Shown: positions 1-7,502 of the stretch, one piece after another
Layout of the letters: each line of letters starts with the position of its first letter
Numbering within the stretch: position 1 is the stretch's first letter
NCBI RefSeq assembly: GCF_013423485.1
Contig: NZ_JABFFR010000005.1
Location: forward strand, 248,001-312,000
DNA: 64,000 nt
Source: Azospirillum oleiclasticum
GTDB taxonomy: Bacteria; Pseudomonadota; Alphaproteobacteria; Azospirillales; Azospirillaceae
Reading direction: 5' to 3'
Notes under the pieces: model-generated
What the model was told of the DNA's origin: nothing
Databases searched by the model: none
What the model saw: the letters and a program-made list of their open reading frames with translations, nothing else
Position numbers and translations under genes: made by a program

Positions 1-1
1 C

Positions 2-286
2 GCCCGCGCGCTGTGCATGGAGCCGCGCATCATGCTGTTCGACGAGCCCACCTCGGCCCTGGATCCCGAGATGATCAAGGAGGTGCTGCAGGTGATGGAG
101 GAGCTGGCGGCCGACGGCATGACCATGATCTGCGTGACCCACGAGATGGGCTTCGCCCGCACCATCGCCGACCGCTGCGTCTTCATGGACCGCGGCGAGG
201 TGGTGGAGGTCGCCGATGCGGATCGCTTCTTCACCCAGCCCGACAGCGGGCGGCTCCAGGCGTTCCTCAAGCAGATCCTGCATTGA
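2..286 (+). CDS. Polar amino-acid ABC transporter ATP-binding protein (5' truncated)
   Basis: Only the last 94 residues are inside the window. They carry the Walker B stretch IMLFDEPTSALDPE with its D-loop, the H-loop VTHEMGFAR, and a C-terminus ending LQAFLKQILH. This combination is typical of GlnQ/HisP/ArtP-type ATPases that energise uptake of polar amino acids. Walker A and the LSGGQ signature lie outside the window, so the substrate cannot be given. The reading frame is open to the first base, so the true start is upstream. Confidence 0.9.
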   Translation, partial: ARALCMEPRIMLFDEPTSALDPEMIKEVLQVMEELAADGMTMICVTHEMGFARTIADRCVFMDRGEVVEVADADRFFTQPDSGRLQAFLKQILH

Positions 287-367
287 CGGGGCTGTCCATC
301 GCGGAACACCATCGCGCGGCGGGGCGTTGAACCGGCGCTGTCGACCGTTGGATGGTGGAGGTGCGGC

Positions 368-742
368 ATGGACCGTGTCACCGGTGGGTGCCGGTGCGGC
401 AACGTGCGTTTCGTGGCGTCGGGGCGCCCGGACCGCGTCGGCGTCTGCCATTGTATGGACTGCCGCAAGCACCACGGCGCGCTGTTCTACGCCGCCGCCA
501 TCTTCCCGCAGGACGCCGTGACCATCGAGGGCGCGACCGCCGATTACGCCGGGCGCCATTTCTGCCCCCGCTGCGGCTCCCCCGTCTTCGCCCGCTTCGC
601 CGACGAGATCGAGCTGCATCTGGGCGCGATGGACGAGCCCGACCGCTTCACCCCGACCTACGAATGCTGGACCATCCGGCGCGAATCCTGGCTGCCGGCG
701 TTTCCGGGCACGACGCGGTACGAGCGGGACCGGGAGGGGTAG
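368..742 (+). CDS. GFA / CENP-V family zinc-binding protein
   Basis: A 124-residue protein with the full cysteine set of the GFA (glutathione-dependent formaldehyde-activating) fold: C8-x-C10, C27-x-C29-x2-C32 and C66-x2-C69, which in this family bind two zinc ions. The C-terminus has the usual ECWTIRRESW segment. Most members annotated as formaldehyde-activating have never been shown to have that activity, so the biochemical role is open. It is probably cytosolic, with no signal peptide or membrane segment. It stands alone between the ABC gene and the ParDE pair; no partner gene suggests a substrate. Confidence 0.85.
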   Translation: MDRVTGGCRCGNVRFVASGRPDRVGVCHCMDCRKHHGALFYAAAIFPQDAVTIEGATADYAGRHFCPRCGSPVFARFADEIELHLGAMDEPDRFTPTYECWTIRRESWLPAFPGTTRYERDREG

Positions 743-786
743 GGCTGGTCCGAGCCAACCAGTAGAATGGACAGCGGGTGGCTGGT

Positions 787-801
787 TATGACACTGTCAT
801 A
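787..801. promoter_or_regulatory. Palindromic operator upstream of parDE
   Basis: TATGACA-C-TGTCATA is a perfect inverted repeat with 7-base arms and a single central base. It lies 24 bases before the preferred parD start. ParD antitoxins are ribbon-helix-helix repressors of their own operons, so this is the obvious candidate autoregulatory site. The palindrome is seen directly; its use by ParD is inferred. Confidence 0.6.
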
Positions 802-824
802 CAGAAACCGTCGCGAGGATGGCC

Positions 825-1094
825 ATGAGAACCAGCAAGCCGATCACGGTCACATTGGGTCCGCAACAGGCGAGTCTCAATGCCCGGCTCGAATCCGGGG
901 CCTACGGTTCGGCGAGCGAGGTCCTGCGGGAGGCGTTGCGGGCGCTCGACCGGGAGGATGCGGCTTTGGACGAGGTGCTGCGCCGGAAGGTGCAGGCCGC
1001 ACTCGCCGATCCGCGACCGAGCATCCCGGCGGACGAGGTGTTCGCCAGCCTTGAACAGGTCGCGCAGGAGTGGGAGAAGGGCGGGGGGAGATGA
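825..1094 (+). CDS. parD: Type II antitoxin, ParD family
   Basis: An 89-residue protein starting MRTSKPITVTLGPQQ, with the ribbon-helix-helix layout of ParD (beta strand, then YGSASEVLREALRALDRED) and a charged C-terminal arm expected to wrap the toxin. Two ATG codons are in frame, at 819 and 825. The second is preferred because a GAGG ribosome-binding site at 815-818 has six bases of spacing to it and none to the first. The stop overlaps the toxin start by four bases (ATGA), so translation is coupled. Likely neutralises the ParE product and represses the operon through the palindrome at 787-801. Confidence 0.88.
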   Translation: MRTSKPITVTLGPQQASLNARLESGAYGSASEVLREALRALDREDAALDEVLRRKVQAALADPRPSIPADEVFASLEQVAQEWEKGGGR

Positions 1095-1396
1095 CACGCC
1101 GGATTGTCTTCCGGCCGAGCGCCCAATCCGATCTGCTCGCGCTTTTCCAGTACATCGCCCGCGACTCCGGGGTGGCGCGCGCACGCGCCTACGTGGCCCG
1201 GATCAACGCCGCCTGTCAGTCCCTTGCCTTATTTCCGGAGCGGGGCACACGCCGCGACGACCTGTCGCCCGGCATGAGGACGATCGGGTTCGAGCGGCGG
1301 GTGACGATCGCGTTCCGGGTCATCGGGGATGCAGTGGAAATCCTCGCCGTCGCCTATGGCGGGCGCGCCTTCGAGGACGAGGTGCGGGACCAGTGA
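1091..1396 (+). CDS. parE: Type II toxin, ParE/RelE superfamily
   Basis: A 101-residue protein with the ParE pattern: N-terminal FRPSAQSDLLALFQYIA, a central LALFPERGTRRDDLSPGMRT block and a C-terminal strand IAFRVIGDAVEILAVAYGG. ParE proteins characteristically poison DNA gyrase; that target is family knowledge, not visible here. It overlaps parD by four bases and is intact. The final codons lie in the left arm of a strong hairpin shared with the convergent serA gene. Solo ParDE pairs of this kind are common in the chromosomes of GC-rich alphaproteobacteria. Confidence 0.88.
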   Translation: MTRRIVFRPSAQSDLLALFQYIARDSGVARARAYVARINAACQSLALFPERGTRRDDLSPGMRTIGFERRVTIAFRVIGDAVEILAVAYGGRAFEDEVRDQ

Positions 1397-1427
1397 CCCC
1401 CTCCCGCGTCCTGCGGGAGAGGGTCAC
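1393..1427. terminator. Hairpin between convergent parE and serA
   Basis: Two 15-base arms (GTGACCCCCTCCCGC and GCGGGAGAGGGTCAC) with one mismatched pair and a five-base loop lie between the converging genes, the left arm including the parE stop. It could end transcription from both sides, although no T-run follows. The CCCTCnCCCGC core matches the palindromic repeat family seen elsewhere in this window, so it may be a repeat recruited as a terminator. Confidence 0.55.
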
Positions 1428-1438
1428 GGCGGTCACGT

Positions 1439-3016
1439 TCAGAAGCGCAGCAGCTCCACCCGCACCACGCTCGGCAGGGCCGAGATGCGTTCCAGCAGGG
1501 GGCCGTCCACCGGCTGGTCGACGGACACCAGGCACACGGCATCCACGCCGGGGGCGACGCGGCCGAGGTGGAAGGAGGCGATGTTGACGCCGGCGTCGCC
1601 CAGCGCCACGCCCAGCCGGCCAATGAAGCCCGGCTTGTCCTCGTTGCGGATGTACAGCATGGTCGGCGTCAGCTCGGCTTCCACCGGCACCTCGTCGATG
1701 GCGACGAGGCGCGGCTTGTCGCCGCCGAACAGCGAGCCGGCGATGGTGCGGCTGCGCGATTCGGTCTGCACCGTCACCTTGATCAGCGTGTGGTAGTCGG
1801 CCGCCTCGCCGCGCTTCACCTCGCTGACCTTGATGTCGCGCTCGCGCGCGATGGTCGGCGCGTTGACCATGTTGACCGATTCCATCAGCGGGGTCAGCAG
1901 GCCCTTGAGCAGCACGGCGGTCAGCGGCCGGGTGTTGAGGTCGGCCACGTCGCCCTCGTACTCCACCGTCACCGCGCGGATGGACGAGCGCACCACCTGC
2001 CCCAGGAAGCCGCCGAGCTGTCCGCAGAGCGCCATGTAGGGCGTCAGCTTCGGCGCGTCCTCGGCGGAGACGGACGGCATGTTGATGGCGTTCACGATGG
2101 CGCCGGTCAGCAGATAGTCGGCCATCTGCTCGGCCACCTGCAACGCCACCTTCTCCTGCGCCTCGGTGGTGGACGCGCCGAGATGCGGCGTGCAGATCAC
2201 CTGCTCCATGCCGAACAGGATGTTGGTCTTCGCCGGCTCCACCAGGAACACGTCGAAGGCGGCACCGGCCACTTGGCCGCTGTCGAGTGCGGCCTTCAGG
2301 TCCTCCTCGACCACCAGACCGCCGCGGGCGCAGTTGATGATGCGCACGCCGCGCTTGCACTTGGCGAGTGCCGCCGCGTCGATGATGTTGCGGGTCTGGT
2401 CGGTCAGCGGGGTGTGCAGGGTGATGAAGTCCGACCGCGCCAGCAGCGTGTCGAGGTCGGCCTTCTCCACGCCCAGATCGGCGGCGCGCTCCGGCGTCAG
2501 GAAGGGATCGAAGGCGACCACCTTCATCTTCAGCCCCAGCGCGCGGTCGGCGACGATGGAGCCGATGTTGCCGCAGCCGATCACGCCCAGCGTCTTGCCG
2601 GTCAGCTCCACGCCCATGAAGCGGTTCTTCTCCCACTTGCCGGCGTGGGTGGAGGCGTTGGCGGTGGGGATGTCGCGGGCCAGCGCCACCATCAGCGCGA
2701 TGGCGTGCTCCGCCGTGGTGATGGAGTTGCCGAAGGGCGTGTTCATCACCACCACGCCGCGGGCGGTGGCGGCCGGCACATCGACGTTGTCCACACCGAT
2801 GCCGGCGCGCCCGACCACCTTCAGGTTGGTGGCGGCGGCCAGGATGTCCTTCGTCACCTTGGTGGCGGAGCGGATGGCGAGGCCGTCGTAGCCGCCGACG
2901 ATGGCGGCCAGCTCATCCGGCTTCAGGCCGGTGCGCACGTCGGTCTCGATGCCGCGCTCGCGGAAGATCTCCACGGCGCGCGGGCTCAGGCTGTCCGAAA
3001 TCAGGACCTTGGGCAT
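1439..3016 (-). CDS. serA: D-3-phosphoglycerate dehydrogenase
   Basis: A 525-residue protein that oxidises 3-phosphoglycerate to 3-phosphohydroxypyruvate, the first step of serine synthesis. The NAD fold sits around residues 143-170 (GVIGCGNIG, with VVAFD at its end), and the catalytic residues are visible as R231 in NCARGG, E260 in LVEPAKT and H278 in CTPHLGAST. The length and the C-terminal block ending in a beta-rich segment with GRLGVALGDAGVNI show the long form with an intervening domain and a C-terminal ACT domain (about residues 450-525), the part through which serine feedback usually acts. It follows serC by 25 bases, so the two form an operon. Confidence 0.97.
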   Translation of the reverse strand: MPKVLISDSLSPRAVEIFRERGIETDVRTGLKPDELAAIVGGYDGLAIRSATKVTKDILAAATNLKVVGRAGIGVDNVDVPAATARGVVVMNTPFGNSITTAEHAIALMVALARDIPTANASTHAGKWEKNRFMGVELTGKTLGVIGCGNIGSIVADRALGLKMKVVAFDPFLTPERAADLGVEKADLDTLLARSDFITLHTPLTDQTRNIIDAAALAKCKRGVRIINCARGGLVVEEDLKAALDSGQVAGAAFDVFLVEPAKTNILFGMEQVICTPHLGASTTEAQEKVALQVAEQMADYLLTGAIVNAINMPSVSAEDAPKLTPYMALCGQLGGFLGQVVRSSIRAVTVEYEGDVADLNTRPLTAVLLKGLLTPLMESVNMVNAPTIARERDIKVSEVKRGEAADYHTLIKVTVQTESRSRTIAGSLFGGDKPRLVAIDEVPVEAELTPTMLYIRNEDKPGFIGRLGVALGDAGVNIASFHLGRVAPGVDAVCLVSVDQPVDGPLLERISALPSVVRVELLRF

Positions 3017-3041
3017 GTGCGTGTCTCCGTTCCCAAGGGGC

Positions 3042-4208
3042 TCAGGCGGCCGGCTTCAGGGCGTCGGCCTTGACGGTGGCGAAGGCCCAGTCGAGCCAGG
3101 GCAGCAGGGCGTCGATGTCCGACCCCTCCACCGTGGCACCGCCCCAGATCCGCAGGCCGGCCGGCGCGTCGCGGTAGGACGCGATGTCGAGCGCCACGCC
3201 CTCCTTCTCCAGCAGGGCCGCCAGCTTCTTCGCGACGTCGGCCTGGGCCGCCGGCTCCAGCGCGGTGATCGCCGGGTCGATGATGGTCAGGCAGATCGAG
3301 GTGCAGGAGCGGGTCGCCGGGTCCTTCGCCAGGAAGCCGGCCCAGCCGGCAGCCTCCTGCCAGCGCGCGATGCGCTCCAGATTGCCCTCCGACCGGGCGA
3401 TCAGGCCGGACAGGCCGCCGACCGACTTCGCCCACTTCAGCCCGTCGATGGCGTCCTCGACCGCGAGCATGGAGGGGGTGTTGATGGTCTCGGCCTTGAA
3501 GATGCCCTCGTTGAGCTTGCCGTCCTTGGTCATGCGGAAGATCTTGGGCATCGGCCAGGACGGCTTGTGGCTCTCCAGCCGCTCCACCGCGCGCGGGCTC
3601 AGCACCAGCATGCCGTGCGCCGCCTCGCCGCCCAGCACCTTCTGCCAGGACCAGGTGACGACGTCGAGCTTGTGCCACGGCAGGTCCATGGCGAAGGCGG
3701 CCGAGGTGGCGTCGCAGATGGCCAGACCCTGGCGGTCGTCGGCGATCCAGTCGCCGTTGGGCACGCGCACGCCGGACGTGGTGCCGTTCCAGGTGAAGAC
3801 CACGTCGTGCGTCCAATCAACCTGGGTCAGGTCGGGCAAGCTGCCGTAGCCGGCCTGGAGCACCCGCGCGTCGGTCAGCTTGAGCTGCTTGGTGACGTCG
3901 GTCGCCCAATCCTTGCCGAAGCTCTCCCACACCAGCATGTCGACGGGACGCGGGCCCAACAGCGACCACAGCGCCATCTCCACCGCGCCCGTATCCGAGG
4001 CCGGGACGATGCCGATGCGGTAGCCGTCGGGCAGGCCGAGGATCGCGCGGCTGAGGTCCAGCACCTCCTGAAGCTTCGCCTTGCCCGGCTTGGAGCGGTG
4101 GGAGCGGCCGAGCAGCGCGCCGTCGAGCGCGGCCGGCGTCCAGCCCGGCCGCTTGGCGCAGGGGCCGGAGGAGAAGTTGGGGCAATCCGGGCGGATGGAA
4201 GGCTTCAT
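3042..4208 (-). CDS. serC: Phosphoserine aminotransferase
   Basis: A 388-residue PLP enzyme that converts 3-phosphohydroxypyruvate plus glutamate to phosphoserine, the second step of serine synthesis; it may also serve pyridoxine synthesis. The PLP-binding lysine is K190 in [10 protein letters not shown]. The N-terminus [13 protein letters not shown] marks the group found in alphaproteobacteria, a branch separate from E. coli SerC. It is the first gene of the serC-serA operon. A promoter fits well at 4265-4293. Confidence 0.96.
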   Translation of the reverse strand: MKPSIRPDCPNFSSGPCAKRPGWTPAALDGALLGRSHRSKPGKAKLQEVLDLSRAILGLPDGYRIGIVPASDTGAVEMALWSLLGPRPVDMLVWESFGKDWATDVTKQLKLTDARVLQAGYGSLPDLTQVDWTHDVVFTWNGTTSGVRVPNGDWIADDRQGLAICDATSAAFAMDLPWHKLDVVTWSWQKVLGGEAAHGMLVLSPRAVERLESHKPSWPMPKIFRMTKDGKLNEGIFKAETINTPSMLAVEDAIDGLKWAKSVGGLSGLIARSEGNLERIARWQEAAGWAGFLAKDPATRSCTSICLTIIDPAITALEPAAQADVAKKLAALLEKEGVALDIASYRDAPAGLRIWGGATVEGSDIDALLPWLDWAFATVKADALKPAA

Positions 4209-4264
4209 GGCGATGACCTCGCGCTTAGCGTTGCGGCCGGTTGGGCGGCCGCGGCCCGCCGCGG

Positions 4265-4293
4265 ACCTTAGGGAAGGTGGTTCGCCCCGTCAA
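4265..4293 (-). promoter_or_regulatory. Candidate sigma70-type promoter of serC-serA
   Basis: Read on the minus strand: TTGACG (4293-4288), a 17-base spacer, then TAAGGT (4270-4265), about 57 bases before the serC start. The -35 element is close to consensus and the -10 element weak, as is usual in GC-rich alphaproteobacteria. Assigned by pattern only. Confidence 0.45.
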
Positions 4294-4331
4294 CGAACCG
4301 CGGGGCATGGCAGCTTGTCGCAGGGGGCGCT

Positions 4332-4345
4332 TTGCGGATTCGCAA
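4332..4345 (+). promoter_or_regulatory. FixK/FNR-type box (anaerobox) upstream of ccoG
   Basis: TTGCG-GATT-CGCAA is a perfect 5-4-5 palindrome, in fact the core of an 8-4-8 inverted repeat at 4329-4348. It fits the TTG[A/C]-N6-[T/G]CAA site of FixK2/FNR-family regulators. It is centred 86 bases before the ccoG start codon, leaving room for a transcription start about 41 bases downstream of its centre, the usual activator position. Genes for cbb3 oxidase assembly are classic FixK/FNR targets, which supports the call. Confidence 0.65.
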
Positions 4346-4424
4346 AGCCGGCCTTTCCGCGCCTGGGTAGCGTCGTCGGAATGCCGTCGGCGGAGCGCCG
4401 ACCCTCCTTGCCCAGCGAGCGACG

Positions 4425-5891
4425 ATGACCGTCTCCAGCTTCGAGTCCGCCGCGGCGGATGTGTCCCCGCGCAAGACCTCCCTCTACGCCGAGCACAAGA
4501 AGATCTACCCGAAGGGCGTCAAGGGGCCGTTCCGGCGCCTGAAATGGGCGGCGCTGATCGCGCTGCTGGCGATCTACTACATCACGCCCTGGCTGCGCTG
4601 GGACCGCGGGTTCGGAGCGCCGGACCAGGCGGTGCTGGTCGATATGCCGGGCCGGCGGCTGTATTTCTTCTTCATCGAGCTGTGGCCGCAGCAGGTCTAT
4701 TACCTGACCGGGGTGCTGATCCTGAGCGCGGTCGGGCTGTTCCTGGCGACCGCGCTGGCGGGGCGGGTGTGGTGCGGCTACGCCTGCCCGCAGACGGTGT
4801 GGTCGGACCTGTTCCTGTGGGTCGAGCGGCTGATCGAGGGCGACCGCGGCGACCGCATCCGGCTGGACAAGGCGCCGTGGTCGGCGGGCAAGCTGGGGAA
4901 GAAGGCCACCAAGCACGGCGCGTGGCTGCTGATCTCCGCGCTCACCGGCGGCGCCTGGATCCTCTATTTCAACGACGCGCCGACGCTGGTGCGCGAGATG
5001 GTGAACCTGGAAGTGTCGTCGAACGTCCTGATGTTCATCGGGCTGTTCACCGGCACCACCTACCTGCTGGCCGGCTTCGCGCGGGAGCAGGTCTGCATCT
5101 ACATGTGCCCGTGGCCGCGCTTCCAGGCGGCGATGCAGGACGAGGAGAGCCTGATCGTCACCTACGAGGATTGGCGGGGCGAGGGCCGCGCCCACCTCAA
5201 GCGCAGCCAGAGCCGCGACGAGCGGCAGGCCCAGGGCCATGGCGACTGCATCGACTGCGCCGCCTGCGTTCACGTCTGCCCGACGGGGGTGGACATCCGC
5301 AAGGGGCCGCAGCTCGCCTGCATCGGCTGCGGTCTGTGCGTGGACGCCTGCAACGAGGTGATGGGCAAGATCGGCTTCCCGGCCGACCTCGTGCGCTTCG
5401 ACACCCTCAACGCACAGGTGGCACGCGCCAAGGGCGAGAAGCCGGTGTTCCGGCTGGTGCGACCGCGCACCATCATCTACACGCTGATGCTGCTCGTCGT
5501 CGGCGGGCTGATGACGGCGGGGCTGGTGTTCAAGCCGCGGGTGGACGTGTCCATCCTGCGCGACCGCGCGCCGCTGTTCGTCACGCTCGCCAACGGCGAT
5601 GTGCAGAACGCCTACACCGTGAAGATCCTGAACATGACGCGGGTTGCGCGGAGCTACCGCGTGACCGTGGCCGGCGTGCCGGGTGCGGCGCTGGCGCTGG
5701 CCGGCGAGGGCGGCGGCCCGGCGGTGGAGCTGATCGTCGGGGCCGATGCCGACAGCGTCGCCACCCATCGCATCCTGGTGCGCGCCCCGGCCCACGCCGT
5801 AAGCCAGCCCTCCACCCCCACCACCTTCACCGTCACCCCGGTGCCCGAGGGCGATTCCGTCCGCTACGACACCGTGTTCATGGCGCCCTGA
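4425..5891 (+). CDS. ccoG: Cytochrome c oxidase accessory protein CcoG (FixG/RdxA)
   Basis: A 488-residue membrane ferredoxin-like protein needed for assembly of cbb3-type cytochrome oxidase, where it takes part in copper handling. Visible features are an N-terminal membrane segment (about residues 40-55), WCGYACPQTVW and MCPWPRF cysteine motifs between further membrane helices, and two [4Fe-4S] ferredoxin motifs at about residues 273-312 (CIDCAACVHVCP and CIGCGLCVDACNE). Another helix and an Ig-like periplasmic domain (FixG C-terminal) ending DSVRYDTVFMAP complete the protein. The oxidase genes and ccoHIS are not adjacent, so this is a detached ccoG. A FixK/FNR box precedes it. Confidence 0.95.
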   Translation: MTVSSFESAAADVSPRKTSLYAEHKKIYPKGVKGPFRRLKWAALIALLAIYYITPWLRWDRGFGAPDQAVLVDMPGRRLYFFFIELWPQQVYYLTGVLILSAVGLFLATALAGRVWCGYACPQTVWSDLFLWVERLIEGDRGDRIRLDKAPWSAGKLGKKATKHGAWLLISALTGGAWILYFNDAPTLVREMVNLEVSSNVLMFIGLFTGTTYLLAGFAREQVCIYMCPWPRFQAAMQDEESLIVTYEDWRGEGRAHLKRSQSRDERQAQGHGDCIDCAACVHVCPTGVDIRKGPQLACIGCGLCVDACNEVMGKIGFPADLVRFDTLNAQVARAKGEKPVFRLVRPRTIIYTLMLLVVGGLMTAGLVFKPRVDVSILRDRAPLFVTLANGDVQNAYTVKILNMTRVARSYRVTVAGVPGAALALAGEGGGPAVELIVGADADSVATHRILVRAPAHAVSQPSTPTTFTVTPVPEGDSVRYDTVFMAP

Positions 5892-5926
5892 TCCCCCGGA
5901 CGCCGCATCGCAAGGAGGAAGCCCCC

Positions 5927-6031
5927 ATGAATTTCGACGCCCCCACCTACATCGCGCTCGTCGGTGCCGCCAGCGTGATCGTCGTCACGCTGGGCGTGTT
6001 CATTTTCCTGCTGACCCGGCGCAACAAGTAG
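5927..6031 (+). CDS. 34-residue single-helix membrane miniprotein
   Basis: The product MNFDAPTYIALVG... has one continuous hydrophobic segment (about residues 8-29) and ends LLTRRNK, which predicts a single membrane helix with its positive end in the cytoplasm. A strong AAGGAGGA ribosome-binding site (5911-5918) stands nine bases before ATG. It follows ccoG by 35 bases and is probably co-transcribed. It resembles CcoS/CcoQ-type small cbb3 partners in size and topology, but I cannot assign it to either by motif. Confidence 0.7.
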   Translation: MNFDAPTYIALVGAASVIVVTLGVFIFLLTRRNK

Positions 6032-6038
6032 CGGCCGG

Positions 6039-6812
6039 TCACCCGCCCAGCGCCACCTCCCCCAGCGCGTCGAGGTCGCACTCGAAGCGGTTGGGGGAGG
6101 GTTCGCGGATCAGGCGGGCACGCTTGAATTCGGCGACCGTGCGGCTGGCGGTTTCCATGCCCAGCCCGATCATGGCGCCGATGTCCTCGCGGCCCGACAG
6201 CACGACCGGGCCGTCGCGCCCCTCCGCCAGCTTGAGGAACAGGCGGGCGAGGCGCTGGCGGGCGCTGCCGGTGGACAGCTCGGTCAGCCAGACGTCCGCC
6301 TGCTGCAGGGCCTGGTCCCAGCGTTCCATCAGCCGGGCGTGCAGGCGCGGCGTCTCCTTGCTCAGGCGCTCCACCACCGTGCGGGGGATGCGGCAGACCT
6401 CGGTCTCCTGCAGGGCGACGGCGGTGTGGCCGTAGGGGCGGCCGACCAGCACCTCCAGCCCGGCGACGGCGCCCGGCCGCAGCAGCCGCACGATGCGCTG
6501 CGTGCCGTCGGGCAGGAACTGCACCAGCTTGACCAGCCCGGCGCGGATGGTGAACAGGCTGCCCCCCTCCTCCCCCGCGGTGTAGAGGGTGGCGCCGGGG
6601 GCCAGCTTCAGCTCGTCGATGGGGGTGTGGATCAGCGCGAAATCCGGCTCGCACAGGTCGCCGAACAGGACGAGGTCGCGCACCGCGCAGCGGCGGCATT
6701 CCGCGAAGCCCTGCCACGCGGCGTCCCAGGCGGCGTTGATGCGGTGGCTGCGCAAGGCGGCGGATCTCCCGGACCATGCAGTGTGGGGGAGACGGATGAT
6801 AGCATCATCCAC
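6039..6812 (-). CDS. Crp/Fnr-family regulator with FNR-like cysteine set
   Basis: A 257-residue regulator: a cAMP-binding-like beta roll (about residues 65-150), a long dimer helix and a winged HTH with EDIGAMIGLGMETASRTVAEF as the DNA-reading part. Cysteines C39, C42, C54 and C140 sit where FNR keeps its cluster ligands; C140 is in TEVCRIP, equivalent to E. coli FNR C122 in SMVCEIP, although the spacing C42-x11-C54 is longer than in FNR. The recognition helix keeps E and SR (METASR), which in FNR/FixK read TTGA-type half-sites. It is therefore probably an oxygen-sensing activator. It is the last gene of the rhodanese-exporter operon, starting three bases after lolD, and converges on ccoG. 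Confidence 0.85.
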   Translation of the reverse strand: MDDAIIRLPHTAWSGRSAALRSHRINAAWDAAWQGFAECRRCAVRDLVLFGDLCEPDFALIHTPIDELKLAPGATLYTAGEEGGSLFTIRAGLVKLVQFLPDGTQRIVRLLRPGAVAGLEVLVGRPYGHTAVALQETEVCRIPRTVVERLSKETPRLHARLMERWDQALQQADVWLTELSTGSARQRLARLFLKLAEGRDGPVVLSGREDIGAMIGLGMETASRTVAEFKRARLIREPSPNRFECDLDALGEVALGG

Positions 6813-6815
6813 CGC

Positions 6816-7502
6816 TCACACGCAGCGCCCGTCCACCAGATGCAGGCGGCGGTCGGTCTGGGCGGCCAGATGCTCGTCGTGGGTGACGGTCACCACGGCG
6901 GTGCCGGTGTCGGCGGCGAGGCTGCGGAAGATGTCGAACACGGTCTGGGCGTTGCGGGTGTCGAGGTTGCCCGTCGGCTCGTCGGCCAGCAGCACCCGCG
7001 GCGCGTTGGCGAGCGCGCGGGCGATGGCGGCGCGCTGACGCTGGCCGCCGGAAAGCTGGTCGGGCCGCTTGCGCGCCTGATCGGCGAGGCCGAGACGGTC
7101 GAGCAGATCCAGCGCGTGCTCCGTCATGGCGGCGCGGGGCAGGGCGGCGCGCTTGCGCATCGGCACCAGCACATTGTCGAGCACGGTGAATTCCGGCAGC
7201 AGGAAATGGAACTGGAAGACGAAGCCCAGCTTCTCCAGCCGCAGCCGGGCGAGCTCGTCGCCGTCGAGCGGGGCGGTGTCCCGGCCCTCCAGCAGCACCG
7301 TTCCCGATGTCGGGCGGTCGAGCAGGCCCAGCAGGTAGAGGAGCGAGCTCTTGCCCGAGCCGGACGGGCCGGTGATCGCCACGAACTCCCCCGGTGCGAC
7401 GGCCACATCGACGCCGTTGACCAGCGTGACCGGCACCGGGCCGGGCAGGACGCGGGACAGGCCGCGCGCTTCGAGAACCGGGGTCGGAACCGGCACCGTC
7501 AC
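6816..7502 (-). CDS. ABC exporter ATPase, LolD/MacB type
   Basis: A 228-residue ATPase with Walker A GPSGSGKSS, signature LSGGQRQRAAIARALA, Walker B VLLADEPTGNLD and H-loop TVTHD. GTG is the likely start: it overlaps the FtsX-family stop as GTGA, and upstream sequence in this frame belongs to the permease gene. With the FtsX permease and HlyD-type adaptor just upstream in the operon it makes a complete tripartite exporter of the MacAB/DevBCA sort. The cargo cannot be read from sequence. Confidence 0.92.
   Translation of the reverse strand: MTVPVPTPVLEARGLSRVLPGPVPVTLVNGVDVAVAPGEFVAITGPSGSGKSSLLYLLGLLDRPTSGTVLLEGRDTAPLDGDELARLRLEKLGFVFQFHFLLPEFTVLDNVLVPMRKRAALPRAAMTEHALDLLDRLGLADQARKRPDQLSGGQRQRAAIARALANAPRVLLADEPTGNLDTRNAQTVFDIFRSLAADTGTAVVTVTHDEHLAAQTDRRLHLVDGRCV

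Noticed and set aside
1568..3073. Long open frame on the plus strand opposite serA, about 500 codons
   Set aside because: The translation is histidine/glycine/arginine-rich low-complexity, as expected from the shadow of a GC-rich gene. serA on the other strand is unmistakable.
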